NCBI RefSeq assembly: GCF_003852515.1
Contig: NZ_QAJK01000164.1
Span: forward strand, 1-58,812
Direction: 5' to 3'
DNA length: 58,812 nucleotides
From: Variovorax sp. KBW07
GTDB taxonomy: Bacteria > Pseudomonadota > Gammaproteobacteria > Burkholderiales > Burkholderiaceae_C
Shown: positions 1 to 9,541 of the stretch, in pieces
How positions within the stretch are numbered: the first letter of the stretch is position 1
How the letters are laid out: the number at the start of each line of letters is the position of its first letter
The notes under the pieces: generated by a model
Seen by the model: the letters and a program-made list of their open reading frames with translations, nothing else
Databases searched by the model: none
What the model was told of the DNA's origin: nothing
Position numbers and translations under genes: made by a program

Positions 1-861
1 CCCCCGATTGCACAGGTGACGTTGCCGCCGGCTGCTCTGATCGAACAGATAACGCCGCCGCCCGTTGTCCCTATTGCACAAATGACGCCGCCGCCCGCCG
101 TACCAGTTGTACCGGTTGCACAGGTCACGCCTGCGCCCACCGTCCCGGTTGCGCACACTGCGCGCGACACGAACGAACCGGTGGGTGCCAACGGACCGGC
201 GGCCACCAACGGAACGCGCATCGTCACCGCGCGGAGCATCGATGTCGTGCCCCCGGATGCCGCCGGCAACCTGGTGCCTGCGACGCTACAGTTCCACCTC
301 AGCAGCGGCACTGCAGGGCATTCGCAAACGGAAGTGCCCGGACAGAATGACGCACCGCCCGCCCTGAGCCTTTCCAATCATGTCCTGACCGGCGGCGGGC
401 ACCTCAGCCTGGCGACGAACGACGATGCCCTGGCATTGCCGCTGACGAACTCGATGTCTGTCTACAGCCTGCGCATCGGACAGACCGTGCTGCAGCCGGA
501 AGGTCACTATGCGGTAACGGACCAGGGCGACACCGTGTCCTTGACGCTGGTGGGTGCATCGCGCCCCTCTGAAGTGCAAGGCCGGCAGACGGACCTCGCG
601 ACCGCGCTGGCGTCGGTCGCAATGAGTGGCGGCGAGATGCTCTCGCTGCGCACGACGCGCCACGCCAACGGGCTGCTGACCGTGCATGTGCCGGAACCCG
701 GGGCCCACCTGAGCGCCGACACCATCACGGCCTACGCGCTTGTCATTGCCAGGAAGCGCCTGGGCGTTTCCGTGCAGGCCGTCAGGTCGGTTGTCGTGCG
801 CTATGACACACGCACGGCCGGGATCGAAGCGGTACGGGTCTCGAGCGCCGGCAGCCATTGA
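1..861 (+). CDS. Pro-rich repeat protein, 3' part
   Basis: The reading frame is open from the first base, so the start lies upstream of the window and only the C-terminal 286 residues are seen. The first 50 or so residues are imperfect repeats of a Thr-Pro-Pro-x-x-x-Pro-(Ile/Val)-Ala-Gln pattern, probably a flexible extracytoplasmic linker. The rest is Ser/Thr/Gly/Leu-rich with alternating hydrophobic residues, as in beta-structured surface or secreted proteins. I see no catalytic motif and no membrane segment. An in-frame GTG at position 16 exists, but the repeat continues upstream of it, so it is not a convincing start. The family is not recognised. A large surface or adhesin-like protein is one possibility, based on composition only. 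Confidence 0.6.
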   Translation, partial: PPIAQVTLPPAALIEQITPPPVVPIAQMTPPPAVPVVPVAQVTPAPTVPVAHTARDTNEPVGANGPAATNGTRIVTARSIDVVPPDAAGNLVPATLQFHLSSGTAGHSQTEVPGQNDAPPALSLSNHVLTGGGHLSLATNDDALALPLTNSMSVYSLRIGQTVLQPEGHYAVTDQGDTVSLTLVGASRPSEVQGRQTDLATALASVAMSGGEMLSLRTTRHANGLLTVHVPEPGAHLSADTITAYALVIARKRLGVSVQAVRSVVVRYDTRTAGIEAVRVSSAGSH

Positions 862-875
862 GAATTGGCCGGCTT

Positions 876-906
876 TCGCGGTCGAAGGTTGGTCCTTCGA
901 CCGCGA
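876..906. terminator. Strong hairpin between convergent genes
   Basis: A perfect 13-bp stem (876-888 with 894-906) with a TTGGT loop lies between two genes that end facing each other (861 on +, 953 on -). There is no clear T tract. It is placed as a bidirectional terminator by position and stem strength. Confidence 0.6.
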
Positions 907-952
907 CGCCAGGGCCGGGGCACTGGCACGCGCCCTGCCCTGCCTGCCCGCT

Positions 953-2335
953 CTACATGTGGACGTCGGCCACCGAGTCCCCGTCTTCCGGCACGAACAC
1001 CATGCCGGTCTTCGCGTTGTAGTCCATCAGGCCTGCGTAGCGCCCCCAGGCGATCATCGTCTCGAAGATCTTCTCGGGGTTGTCGTACGGCAAGGCGCTG
1101 CCTATGTCCTTGATCACGCGTTCGGCCTCGACCTCTTCGTATTCCTTGAGCAGCGCGATGATGATGTGGAACAGCCGCAGCTTGAACACCTGCTCCTCGA
1201 AGATCGCGCGCTTTCCGAGCCGGTCGGCGGCAACGAACTTCCGTCCCAGTTCGGTGAAGCGCACTTCCTGCCGGGGCGTGTCGATCAGGTCGAGAATTTC
1301 GGCCGCCTTGAGAATGGCGATCGTCTCGCCGAACTCCTTGCCGATCTCATCGGAAATGTCGTAGATGTTCGACAGGTCCGGCGAGTCGCTCAGGATGCTC
1401 ATCAGCCCCAGGATCTGCCCCACCGGCACCAGCGGAATCGACTCCATGCGGGTGCGGGCACGCGAAACCGGCTGGCCCTTCACGGGCGTCTCGGGCGGCA
1501 GGTCGGGCAGCGTCATGGTGGTGATGCACTCGTGAATCACGCTCACCAGCCGCTGGAACTCGGGGTCCCGCGTGTCCCGCGGATAAGGCAGCTTGTTTTC
1601 GAGCACAAGGCCGATGCGGCCCGGGCGCGGAAACACGACCACGATGCGCGTGGCCATCTCCACGGCCTCTTCGATGTTGTGCGTGACCATGAAGACCGAG
1701 CTGAGGTCGCCATCGGGGTCGCGCCACAGGTTGATCAGTTCCTGCCGCAGGTTTTCCGCCGTGAGCACGTCCAGCGCGCTGAAGGCCTCGTCCAGGCACA
1801 GCAGCCTGGGCCGCGAAACCAGCGCGCGCGCAATGCCCACCCGCTGCCTCATGCCACCCGACAGTTCGCGCGGAAAGGCCGAGTGGTAGTTGCCCAGGCC
1901 GATCAGCTCGATGGCCCTGTCGACGGCCGCATCGCGCTCCGCGCGGCCGATTTTTCTGGACATCAGGCCTACGGCCACGTTCTGCTCGACGGTGAGCCAC
2001 GGGTAGAGCGCGAAGGTCTGGAACACCACCGAGGCATCGGGATTCACGCCGTCGAGCGACTTGCCGTTGGCCAGCGCCCTGCCCGAGCTCGGCACGATCA
2101 GCCCCGTGAGGCACCGCAGGATGGTCGACTTGCCCGAGCCGGACTGCCCCAGCAGCGCAAGAAATTCGCCTTCGCTTACCGCCAGGTCGATGTTGTCGAG
2201 CACCTTGAGCTCGTGGTTGCCCGCGGTCATGAAGGTCTTGGTGACCGCGCAGAGCTCGGCCACCGGCACGGCCGGCGCCTGCAACGGGGGCGTTGGCATC
2301 GACGTCGATGTTGGCGAGGTCGTGGGAGTGTTCAT
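953..2335 (-). CDS. NitT/TauT-type ABC transporter ATPase with C-terminal AAA-associated domain
   Basis: Energises the neighbouring double permease; 460 residues. The ABC domain occupies roughly residues 25-260, with Walker A GQSGSGKST, signature LSGGMRQRVGIARAL, Walker B LLCLDEAFSALD and the H-loop His in VTHNIEE. About 180 further residues follow, matching the AAA-associated C-terminal extension known from nitrate/sulfonate-type ATPases lacking a dedicated binding protein. The start is the ATG two bases after the permease stop (TGA-AC-ATG), so the two are translationally coupled. A Thr/Ser/Pro-rich leader precedes the ABC domain. No periplasmic binding protein is encoded beside it. The substrate cannot be deduced; nitrate, sulfonate, taurine or bicarbonate labels on this family are only by homology. 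Confidence 0.9.
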   Translation of the reverse strand: MNTPTTSPTSTSMPTPPLQAPAVPVAELCAVTKTFMTAGNHELKVLDNIDLAVSEGEFLALLGQSGSGKSTILRCLTGLIVPSSGRALANGKSLDGVNPDASVVFQTFALYPWLTVEQNVAVGLMSRKIGRAERDAAVDRAIELIGLGNYHSAFPRELSGGMRQRVGIARALVSRPRLLCLDEAFSALDVLTAENLRQELINLWRDPDGDLSSVFMVTHNIEEAVEMATRIVVVFPRPGRIGLVLENKLPYPRDTRDPEFQRLVSVIHECITTMTLPDLPPETPVKGQPVSRARTRMESIPLVPVGQILGLMSILSDSPDLSNIYDISDEIGKEFGETIAILKAAEILDLIDTPRQEVRFTELGRKFVAADRLGKRAIFEEQVFKLRLFHIIIALLKEYEEVEAERVIKDIGSALPYDNPEKIFETMIAWGRYAGLMDYNAKTGMVFVPEDGDSVADVHM

Positions 2336-2337
2336 GT

Positions 2338-4080
2338 TCAGTCCAGTCTGAATCGGCGCTCGGCAAAGGCATACAGCCGGCGCCAGATGAGCTTGTTCAT
2401 CAGCACGACGAAGATCGACATCACGCCGATGCTCGCGATGATCAGCGGCGTGTCGCCCGTCCGGGTGACCGTGGCGATGTATGCGCCCAGGCCCTCTGCC
2501 TGCAGGTTGGTGCTGCCCCACGTGGCAAGCTCGGCGACGATACTCGCGTTCCATGCGCCTCCGGCAGCCGTGCAGGCCCCCGTGACCCAGAACGGAAAGA
2601 TCGCCGGCAGGATCAGGGTGCGCCACAGGTTCCAGCCGCGCAGGCCGCAGACGCGCCCTGCTTCTTTCAGGTCGTTCGGAATCGCCATCGCACCGGCGAT
2701 CACGTTGAACAGGATGTACCACTGCGTGCCCATCGCAATGAGCAGGATGCTGCCCCAGTTCAGGCTGATGTGGCTGGCCACGAAAAAACCGACGACGATG
2801 GGAAACGTCATGTTCACGGGAAACGAGGCACCGATCTGCGCCAGCGGCTGGGCGAACCGTGCCACGCGCGGCTGGAACCCGATCCACACGCCGATGGGCG
2901 TCCAGACCAGCGTGGCCAGCACCGTCATGGCCGCCACTCGCAGGGCCGTCAGGAAGCCGAGCCACACGATGTGCCCGAGGTCGGCCAGGGTCAGCGCACC
3001 GTGCAGCGCCGCAGTGGCCGCCGCCACGGCCCTCAGCAGCTCGATGCCGATCCAGATGGAAAGCACGATGCCCACCACCCGCCAGAGCAGCTTTTTCCAA
3101 GACGGCTTCAGCCGCACGCGCACGCGCGCCATCGGCGCCCTCGCCTGGAACACCTTGTCCAGCAGCGGGCGCCAGAGCCGCTCGCTGATCCAGGTGAACA
3201 GGTAGGCGCCGCGCAGCAGGTTGTAGACCCACGAGGTCGCCGGGGTGGTCGAGCCCGTCAGCTCGATCTTGAATTTGTCGGCCCATGCCAGCAGCGGGCG
3301 CCACACCAGCTGGTCGCTGGCCAGGATCAGCACGATCATGGCCACCACCGCCCACAGCGCGGCCGTCTTGTCGCCGTTCGAGATCGCCTGCACCATGTAC
3401 GAGCCCAGGCCAGGCAGCTTGATGTCCTTGTTCATCACGCTGATGGCTTCGCTCTGCGCCACGAAGAACCAGCCGCCGCCGAAGGACATCATCGAATTCC
3501 AGATCAGGCTGTGGGCCGACGCCGGCAGCTCGACCGTTCGGAAGCGCTGCCAGCGGGTCAGGCCGTAGGTCGACGCGGCCTCCTGCATGTCGGTGGGAAC
3601 CGTGACCATCGAGTGATAGAAACCGAAGGCCATGTTCCACACCTGCCCGGTGAAGATGGCGAAGATGGCCGCGCACTCCACGCCCAGCAGGCTGCCCGGA
3701 AACAGCGCCATGAACCCCGCCACCGTGGCCGAGAGGAACCCCAGCACCGGCACCGACTGCAGCACGTCGAGCGCCGGAAGAATGAAGGCACGCGCGGTCC
3801 GGTTCTTTGCCGCGAGGTAGCCCACCGAAATGGCAACGAAAAGCGAGAAGCCGAAGGCGATCCACATGCGCATCAGCGTGCGGCCCGCGTAGTACGGAAT
3901 CAGGCTTGGCGAGTTGTCGACCTGCGGCACCGCGGCCGGATCGAAATGCACCAGCATGCCCTTGCCGAAGTGCAAGGCACTCCACAGCAGCCCCAGCAAG
4001 ACCAGCATGACCAGGGCGTCGACCCAGCCGAATGCGCGACGCTCTTCAACGACGGTGAGTTGCGGGGCCGTGCTTTTCAT
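2338..4080 (-). CDS. ABC transporter permease with two fused BPD_transp_1 domains
   Basis: Inner-membrane permease of 580 residues, about twice the usual 250-290 for this family. It carries two tandem binding-protein-dependent transport domains, roughly residues 85-260 and 370-560. Each has a clear EAA-type coupling loop: near MQEAASTYGLTRWQRFRTVELPA in the first half and LKEAGRVCGLRGWNLWRTLILPA in the second. One polypeptide thus supplies both halves of the channel. It is followed immediately by the ATPase and overlaps the upstream 138-residue gene by 35 bases, so the three form one transcription unit. No solute-binding protein accompanies it. The two-domain architecture is clear; the substrate is unknown. 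Confidence 0.9.
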   Translation of the reverse strand: MKSTAPQLTVVEERRAFGWVDALVMLVLLGLLWSALHFGKGMLVHFDPAAVPQVDNSPSLIPYYAGRTLMRMWIAFGFSLFVAISVGYLAAKNRTARAFILPALDVLQSVPVLGFLSATVAGFMALFPGSLLGVECAAIFAIFTGQVWNMAFGFYHSMVTVPTDMQEAASTYGLTRWQRFRTVELPASAHSLIWNSMMSFGGGWFFVAQSEAISVMNKDIKLPGLGSYMVQAISNGDKTAALWAVVAMIVLILASDQLVWRPLLAWADKFKIELTGSTTPATSWVYNLLRGAYLFTWISERLWRPLLDKVFQARAPMARVRVRLKPSWKKLLWRVVGIVLSIWIGIELLRAVAAATAALHGALTLADLGHIVWLGFLTALRVAAMTVLATLVWTPIGVWIGFQPRVARFAQPLAQIGASFPVNMTFPIVVGFFVASHISLNWGSILLIAMGTQWYILFNVIAGAMAIPNDLKEAGRVCGLRGWNLWRTLILPAIFPFWVTGACTAAGGAWNASIVAELATWGSTNLQAEGLGAYIATVTRTGDTPLIIASIGVMSIFVVLMNKLIWRRLYAFAERRFRLD

Positions 4081-4462
4081 GTGGGGCGGCCCCCGGGGAT
4101 GTCGTGCGTTGATCCGTGCGGTGCATGCGCCGCTCCAGCCATGCCCGCATCATCGTGCGCCGTTCGATGCCCGGCGTTGCCGCAAGAAAGGCTTCCGCCT
4201 CCGCCAGAGCCAGGGGCTCGAAGCGCATCACGTGGGTTGCCAGGGAGCAACTGCCCAGCCAGAACGTGCCGCAATGGGTGCATGTGTGAACCGACAACTC
4301 GTGCGAGTCGATGCGGCCCAAGTATGCCTCGGCGGCGTCGCTCATGGGCGTGCCGCAGCAACTCCATTCCAGGCTCATGTCCTGCGGCTGCCGGAGCGCG
4401 CGCACCCATTCCCCGAAGCGGGACCAGAGCATTGCCGCAGGATGGAACAAGGTTCGGTTCAT
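4046..4462 (-). CDS. Small Cys-rich protein of unknown function
   Basis: A 138-residue cytoplasmic protein with no signal peptide or membrane segment. It has a Cys-Cys pair (residues 35-36, SCCGTP), a Cys-x2-Cys pair (CTHCGTFW) and a later Cys, spaced like a small zinc ribbon or metal-binding knuckle. Its 3' end overlaps the permease start by 35 bases, which supports coding and co-expression with the transporter. It might sense or bind a metal, or handle the transported compound; this is inference from cysteines and context only. The family is not recognised. The alternative frame at 4077-4562 lacks these conserved-looking motifs and is taken as a shadow. Confidence 0.6.
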   Translation of the reverse strand: MNRTLFHPAAMLWSRFGEWVRALRQPQDMSLEWSCCGTPMSDAAEAYLGRIDSHELSVHTCTHCGTFWLGSCSLATHVMRFEPLALAEAEAFLAATPGIERRTMMRAWLERRMHRTDQRTTSPGAAPHEKHGPATHRR

Positions 4463-4638
4463 GAACGGGGAGGCTATCTCGCGGCGCGTAAAAAAGGTGC
4501 AAAGACTTGGCGGGACTCACCCGACGGGGGCAACGCACATCGCTGAAACCGTCGTGGCACACGAAGCAAGCGCGACCGCATCCGCACCGGCCGGGTACCG
4601 CAGCGTTGCGCCGGTGTCGTTCGCGGCGCGCCGGCTGC

Positions 4639-6297
4639 CTACAGCATCGACTCGGGAATCACCAGCGATTGCAGGTACAGCTTGACGCGGGTCGCCAGGT
4701 CCGCGCCCGGCTCTTCGCTGGTCGCCACGGCCGGCTCGTCGCCGTCGGTGCGCCACCATTGCAGCGCGCTGTCGCTGCCCGGCTGCAGCCGGACCTGGAA
4801 GGCCGCGTGTTGCATGAGTTCGCCGAAGAAGGCGCGCGCCTCCTCGGCCAGCGCGGGGCAATCGATGCGCAGGCCGAACTCGGTGTTCAGCGCGTCCGAA
4901 CGCGGGTCCATGTTGACCGAGCCCAGGAACAGCGTCTTGCGGTCGATCACCAGCGCCTTGGTGTGCAGCCGCACCTGCGCGCCGGCGCCGATGCTGCCGA
5001 CGAACAGTGCCCGGCCAGCATTCGGGTGGATCTCGTGGATCTGCATGCCGCCCCGCAGCAGTTGCGCCCGGTAGCGGCGGTAGCCGGTGTGGACCACGGG
5101 CTCGTCGGTGGCGGCCAGCGAGTTGGTGATGAGCGTCTGGCGAATGCCGCGCACCGCATTGCGTCGCATGCCTTCGAGTGCCGCGGGGCCGGGCACGAAA
5201 TACGGCGACGAAGTGATGATTTCAAGCTGCGCCTGCTGTGCCGCCTCGCCCAGCAGGCGCCTGCTGGTGTCGATGAGCGCGCCGCTGGGCAGGCGCCGCG
5301 TCTCGGCCTGGCCCCAGGCCTTGGCCGGCGAATCGGCAAAGGCCTGCGCCGTGCCGAAGGCGAGCTTCACGCGGCCCGCCGCCAGTTCGTCGCCAAGGGT
5401 GACGCGGCCCGTGGGATCGACGGTGCGAAACGGCACCGGCTCGGGCGTATCGGCGCCATCCACGCGCGCGTTGAAAGCACGGCGCAAGGCATCCGTATCG
5501 GTATGGGCATCGGCCGAGCGGGACAGCACCGAGGCCGCGGTGCGCACCTGCGGCGCGTTCCAGTATTCGTCGAAGAGGCTCGCCATCTGCGGCAGCACCG
5601 CGCCGGCCACCAGCACGTCGTAGTCGAAGAAGTTGGCGTCGGCATCGCGCATGAAATAGATGTCGCCCAGGTTGCGCCCGCCGGCCACGGCCAGCACGCC
5701 ATCGGCCACGAACAGCTTGTTGTGCATGCGGCGATTGACGCGGTCGAAATCGAACAGGGCCAGGCCGAAGCGCATGGCCGTGCCGCCGCGCGTGGGAAAG
5801 GGATTGAAGATGCGCACCTCCACGTTCGGGTAGGCGCCCAGGCCTTCGAGCAGCGGCCCGATGTCTTGCGTGTAGAGGTCGTCCACCAGCAGCCGCACGC
5901 GAACGCCGCGCAAGGCCGCATTGCGCAGTTCGCGCAGCACCAGCCGGCCGGTCGCGTCGTCGTGCAGGTGGTAGTACTGCAGGTCGAGCGAGCGCCGGGC
6001 CTGGCGCAGCAATGCCAGGCGCGTGTCCATGCTCGCCAGGCCGAGCATCAGCCGGAAGCCGCTGGCCCCGGGCCCGGCCCCTGCCATCGACGCGGTGGCG
6101 ATCCGGTCGAGCGGCGTGGCCGGGCCCTGCACAGGCAGCGAAGTGCTGGCGGTGCGCGGCCCTTCGTCGGGCAACGTCGCGCAGCCCGCAAGCACGAGCA
6201 TCAGGCTGGCCGCGACGGCGCCGGAGAACCTGCGCAACAGCGCGGCAAAAGAAGCGGCAGAGGCTGTGACGGGCATGGCGATGTGGTGGTGGCGCAT
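4639..6297 (-). CDS. Phospholipase D-family lipoprotein (cardiolipin synthase-like)
   Basis: About 552 residues. A hydrophobic N-terminal segment ends in a lipobox-like LVLAGC, so it is probably an envelope lipoprotein. Two HKD motifs mark the phospholipase D superfamily: HNKLFVADGVLAVAGGRN in the N-terminal half and HTKALVIDRKTLFLGSVN in the C-terminal half. Together they form one active site acting through a phosphohistidine intermediate. Family members make cardiolipin or hydrolyse phospholipids. The start is uncertain: ATG at 6297 is chosen, ATG at 6276 is also possible, and a TTG at 6315 would overlap the preceding stop. It directly follows the aldehyde oxidoreductase genes and may be read through from them, although function does not link them. 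Confidence 0.85.
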   Translation of the reverse strand: MRHHHIAMPVTASAASFAALLRRFSGAVAASLMLVLAGCATLPDEGPRTASTSLPVQGPATPLDRIATASMAGAGPGASGFRLMLGLASMDTRLALLRQARRSLDLQYYHLHDDATGRLVLRELRNAALRGVRVRLLVDDLYTQDIGPLLEGLGAYPNVEVRIFNPFPTRGGTAMRFGLALFDFDRVNRRMHNKLFVADGVLAVAGGRNLGDIYFMRDADANFFDYDVLVAGAVLPQMASLFDEYWNAPQVRTAASVLSRSADAHTDTDALRRAFNARVDGADTPEPVPFRTVDPTGRVTLGDELAAGRVKLAFGTAQAFADSPAKAWGQAETRRLPSGALIDTSRRLLGEAAQQAQLEIITSSPYFVPGPAALEGMRRNAVRGIRQTLITNSLAATDEPVVHTGYRRYRAQLLRGGMQIHEIHPNAGRALFVGSIGAGAQVRLHTKALVIDRKTLFLGSVNMDPRSDALNTEFGLRIDCPALAEEARAFFGELMQHAAFQVRLQPGSDSALQWWRTDGDEPAVATSEEPGADLATRVKLYLQSLVIPESML

Positions 6298-6311
6298 GGC
6301 AACGCCGCCAT

Positions 6312-8540
6312 TCAAGCACGCAGCGGTAACCCGGGCAGCAGCTTGTCGAGCGTGATCGGGTAATTGCGCACACGCACGCCGGTGGCGTTGTAGATGGCGT
6401 TCGCCACCGCCGCGCCCGAGCCGCAGGTGCCCAGCTCGCCGATGCCCTTCGACTTGATCGGGCTCGCAAGGTCGTCGCTGTCCTGCAGGTACACGGCATC
6501 GATGTCGGGAATGTCGGCATGCACCGGCACCAGGTACTCGGCCATGTCGTGGTTCACGAAATAGCCGTGGTGCGCATCGACCACGGCCTCTTCGTGCAAC
6601 GCCGCGCCCACGCCGAACACCATGCCGCCGATGGCCTGGCTGCGCGCGGTCTTCATGTTCAGGATGCGGCCCGCCGCGAACACGCCGAGCATGCGGCGCA
6701 CGCGCGTCTCGCCGGTGTCGATGTCCACGCCCACCTCGCAGAAGTGCGCGCCGAACGCGGCCTGTGCGTAGCGGCGGTGCAGGTCGCCGGGCTCGACGTT
6801 GCCCAGCACGCTGAGCCCTTCAGCACCGGCCAGCTCACCAAGCGCATGCGAGCGGCGCCCCAGCGCGATGCGGCCGCGCTCGAAGCGTGCGGCCTGCGCA
6901 TCGAAGCCGGCGCGCTGCGCGAGCAGGCGGCACAGTTGCTGGCAGCCGTCGAAGACCGAGGCGCCCGCGCTCGATGCGCCGATCGAGGCGATGGAGCCGG
7001 CGCCCATGGGCATGGCGTTGTCGCCGAGCCGCACGCCGATGCGGTCCATCGGGATGCCGGTCATCTCGGCGGCGATCTGCGCCAGCACGGTGTAGGTGCC
7101 GGTGCCGATGTCGGTCATCGAGGTTTCGATCAGCAACCTGCCCTGCCCGTCGAGGCTCAGCCTGGCGCTCGACGAGCGCACCGAGTGGTGGTGGATGGCG
7201 CTGGCCACGCCCATGCCGACCATCCAGCGGCCGTCGCGCACCCTCCCCGGCTCCGGGCTTCTGTTCGCCCAGCCGAAGCGCCGCGCGCCTTCGCGCAGGC
7301 ATTCGATGAGCTTGCGCCCCGAGTACGGGCGCGATGGCCCGCGCTCGGGGTCGTGCGGGCTGTCGTTCAGGATGCGCAGTTGCACCGGGTCGATGCGCAG
7401 CTTTTCTGCGAGCTCGTCGAGCGCCACCTCGAAGGCCAGTTGCCCGCTGGCGGTGGCGGGCGCGCGCATGGCAGCGGCCTCGGGCAGGTCGAGCGCGGCC
7501 ACGCGGTGCGCCGTCATGCGGTTCGGGGCGGCATAGAGCAAACGTGTCTGGCGCGATGCGCCTTCGTAGTAGCTGCGGCCCGGCAGGTTGCTGGTCCAGG
7601 TCTCGTGGCCGATGGCGGTGAGCCTGCCATCGGGTGTGGCGCCGAGCCGCACGCGCTGGATGGTGGCGGCGCGGCGCGTCGTGTGGTTGAGCAACTGCTC
7701 GCGCGCCAGTGCCGTCTTTACGGGCCGGCGCAGCTCGCGCGCGGCAAAGGCCGAGAGCACCGCGTCGGCATGCGTGCGCAGCTTGGAGCCGAAGCCGCCG
7801 CCGACGAAGGCCGAGACCACGCGCACCTTGTCCACCGGCAGGTCGAGCATGGCCGCCACGTCGCTGGCGGCCCAGTTCGGCATCTGGTGCGAGGTATGGA
7901 GCGTGAGCCGGTCGCCGTCCCAGCGCGCGGTGGTGGCCTGCGGCTCCAGCATCGCGGGATGCTGGTCGGGCGTGGTGTAGGTGGCATCGAGCGTGACGGG
8001 CGCGGTGTCGTAGGCGCCCTGAAAATCGCCCACCGCCGTGTCGGCCGCGCTCTCGCTTCCGGCGCTCGGGTCGTCGCCCGGCTTGGGCGCACTCGCCCGC
8101 GCGGCCGCCAGGTCGAAGCGGCCCGCACTGCGCTCGTAGTCGATGCGGATCAGGAACGAGGCCGCGCGCGCCTGCTCGAAGGTCTGCGCCACCACGAAGG
8201 CCACGGCCTGGCCATGCTGCTGCACTTCAGGCCCCGACAGCTGCGACACCACGTTGGCGCGCCCTTTCGGCACCATGCGTGGCACGTTGGCATAGGTGTA
8301 GACCAGCAGCACACCCGGCGCGCGCTGCGCCTCGGCGGTGTCGATGCGCGAAATGCGGCCCTTGGCGATGCCTGCGAGCACGACCCAGCCGTAGGCGGCA
8401 TCGGGCACTTCGTCGTGGTACTCGTAGCTGTAGCGGGCGCGTCCGCTGACCTTGAGCGGCCCGTCGATGCGGTCGAGCGGACGGCCCAGCACGCGCTCGC
8501 GGTCCAGGGCGCTCGGCGCGGCGGCTTCGGTGAATTGCAT
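6312..8540 (-). CDS. paoC: Aldehyde/xanthine oxidoreductase, molybdenum-cofactor subunit (PaoC-like)
   Basis: Large catalytic subunit of a periplasmic molybdenum hydroxylase that oxidises aldehydes to acids; 742 residues. The N-terminal part has the aldehyde oxidase a/b hammerhead fold (DGPLKVSGRARYSYEY). The remainder is the molybdopterin-binding domain, with FVGGGFGSKL and a C-terminal GIGELGTCGSGAAVANA that carries the expected catalytic Glu in GIGE. It is the last of three genes in the order 2Fe-2S, FAD, Mo subunit, as in E. coli paoABC. The ATG at 8540 is 14 bases downstream of the FAD subunit. The symbol follows gene order and architecture; substrate range is not visible. Confidence 0.88.
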   Translation of the reverse strand: MQFTEAAAPSALDRERVLGRPLDRIDGPLKVSGRARYSYEYHDEVPDAAYGWVVLAGIAKGRISRIDTAEAQRAPGVLLVYTYANVPRMVPKGRANVVSQLSGPEVQQHGQAVAFVVAQTFEQARAASFLIRIDYERSAGRFDLAAARASAPKPGDDPSAGSESAADTAVGDFQGAYDTAPVTLDATYTTPDQHPAMLEPQATTARWDGDRLTLHTSHQMPNWAASDVAAMLDLPVDKVRVVSAFVGGGFGSKLRTHADAVLSAFAARELRRPVKTALAREQLLNHTTRRAATIQRVRLGATPDGRLTAIGHETWTSNLPGRSYYEGASRQTRLLYAAPNRMTAHRVAALDLPEAAAMRAPATASGQLAFEVALDELAEKLRIDPVQLRILNDSPHDPERGPSRPYSGRKLIECLREGARRFGWANRSPEPGRVRDGRWMVGMGVASAIHHHSVRSSSARLSLDGQGRLLIETSMTDIGTGTYTVLAQIAAEMTGIPMDRIGVRLGDNAMPMGAGSIASIGASSAGASVFDGCQQLCRLLAQRAGFDAQAARFERGRIALGRRSHALGELAGAEGLSVLGNVEPGDLHRRYAQAAFGAHFCEVGVDIDTGETRVRRMLGVFAAGRILNMKTARSQAIGGMVFGVGAALHEEAVVDAHHGYFVNHDMAEYLVPVHADIPDIDAVYLQDSDDLASPIKSKGIGELGTCGSGAAVANAIYNATGVRVRNYPITLDKLLPGLPLRA

Positions 8541-8554
8541 GGTGGCGGTTCCCT

Positions 8555-9541
8555 TCAGGAAATTTCTATCGCCTGTGCCAGCGTGGCGTGCAGGGTGCGG
8601 CGCAGCAGCGGAATCTTGAAATCGTTGTGCCCATGGCCGCGTGCATCGGCGAGCAGCAGATCGGCCACGGCCTCGCGCGCCTGCACGCCGCCGTCGGTGC
8701 CTATGAGCCGCCGCTCGGCCGCCTCGTTGCGCCACGGCTTGGCGGCCAGGCCGCCGAAGGCCAGGCGCGCGGCGGTCACGGTGCGGCCCTCGCGCACCAC
8801 CACCGCCGCCACCGAGACCAGCGCGAAGGCATAGGAGGCGCGGTCGCGCACCTTGCGGTAGAGCTGCGTGCCGCCGAGCGGCGCGGGCAAGGTGACGGCG
8901 GTGATCAGCTCGTCCGGCGAAAGCACCGTCTCGACCTCGGGCGTGTCGCCCGGCAGGCGATGCAGCTCGGCGATGGGTATGCGGCGCGTGGCGCCGCCGG
9001 CCGACACGGTCTCCACCTGCGCGTCGAGCGCCCGCAGTGCCACCGCCATGTCGGACGAATGCACCGCGATGCACTTGCCACTCTCGCCGAAGATCGCGTG
9101 GATGCGGTTGAAGCCTTCCATGGCCGCGCAGCCGCTGCCCGGCGTGCGCTTGTTGCAGGGCTTGGTCGTATCGTAGAAATAGAAGCAGCGCGTACGCTGC
9201 AGCAGGTTGCCGGCGGTGGTCGCCTTGTTGCGCAGCTGCGCGCTGGCGCCCGACAGCAAGGCGCGCGACAGCAGCGGATGCCCGCGCCGCACGCGCGGGT
9301 CGGCCGCGAGGTCGCTGTTGCGCACCAGCGCGCCGATCTTCAGGCCACCATCGGGCAAGGCCTCGATGCGGTCCAGCCCCAGGCGGTTCACGTCGATCAG
9401 GTGCGGGGGCCGCTCGATGTCGAGCTTCATCAGGTCCAGCAGGTTGGTGCCGCCCGCGATGAAGCGCGCGCCCGGATGCTGTTGCATTGCCAGCGCGGCC
9501 GCCGTGGGCGTGGCGGCGCGTTCGAAGGTGAAGGCTCTCAT
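8555..9541 (-). CDS. paoB: Aldehyde oxidoreductase FAD-binding subunit (PaoB-like)
   Basis: Medium subunit, 328 residues, carrying FAD between the iron-sulfur and molybdenum subunits. The FAD_binding_5 region begins near residue 25 with [19 protein letters not shown], and a C-terminal CO_deh_flav-type domain follows. A distinctive insertion with Cys residues in [20 protein letters not shown] fits the extra [4Fe-4S] cluster known in E. coli PaoB, which separates this branch from ordinary xanthine dehydrogenases. The start codon overlaps the last codons of the 2Fe-2S subunit by four bases (ATGA), so translation is coupled. A maturation factor of the PaoD/XdhC type, which normally inserts the cofactor, is not adjacent. 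Confidence 0.88.
   Translation of the reverse strand: MRAFTFERAATPTAAALAMQQHPGARFIAGGTNLLDLMKLDIERPPHLIDVNRLGLDRIEALPDGGLKIGALVRNSDLAADPRVRRGHPLLSRALLSGASAQLRNKATTAGNLLQRTRCFYFYDTTKPCNKRTPGSGCAAMEGFNRIHAIFGESGKCIAVHSSDMAVALRALDAQVETVSAGGATRRIPIAELHRLPGDTPEVETVLSPDELITAVTLPAPLGGTQLYRKVRDRASYAFALVSVAAVVVREGRTVTAARLAFGGLAAKPWRNEAAERRLIGTDGGVQAREAVADLLLADARGHGHNDFKIPLLRRTLHATLAQAIEIS

Noticed and set aside
740-3205. 821-codon + frame across the ABC transporter genes
   Set aside because: Antisense to an ATPase and permease with intact motifs; no family features.
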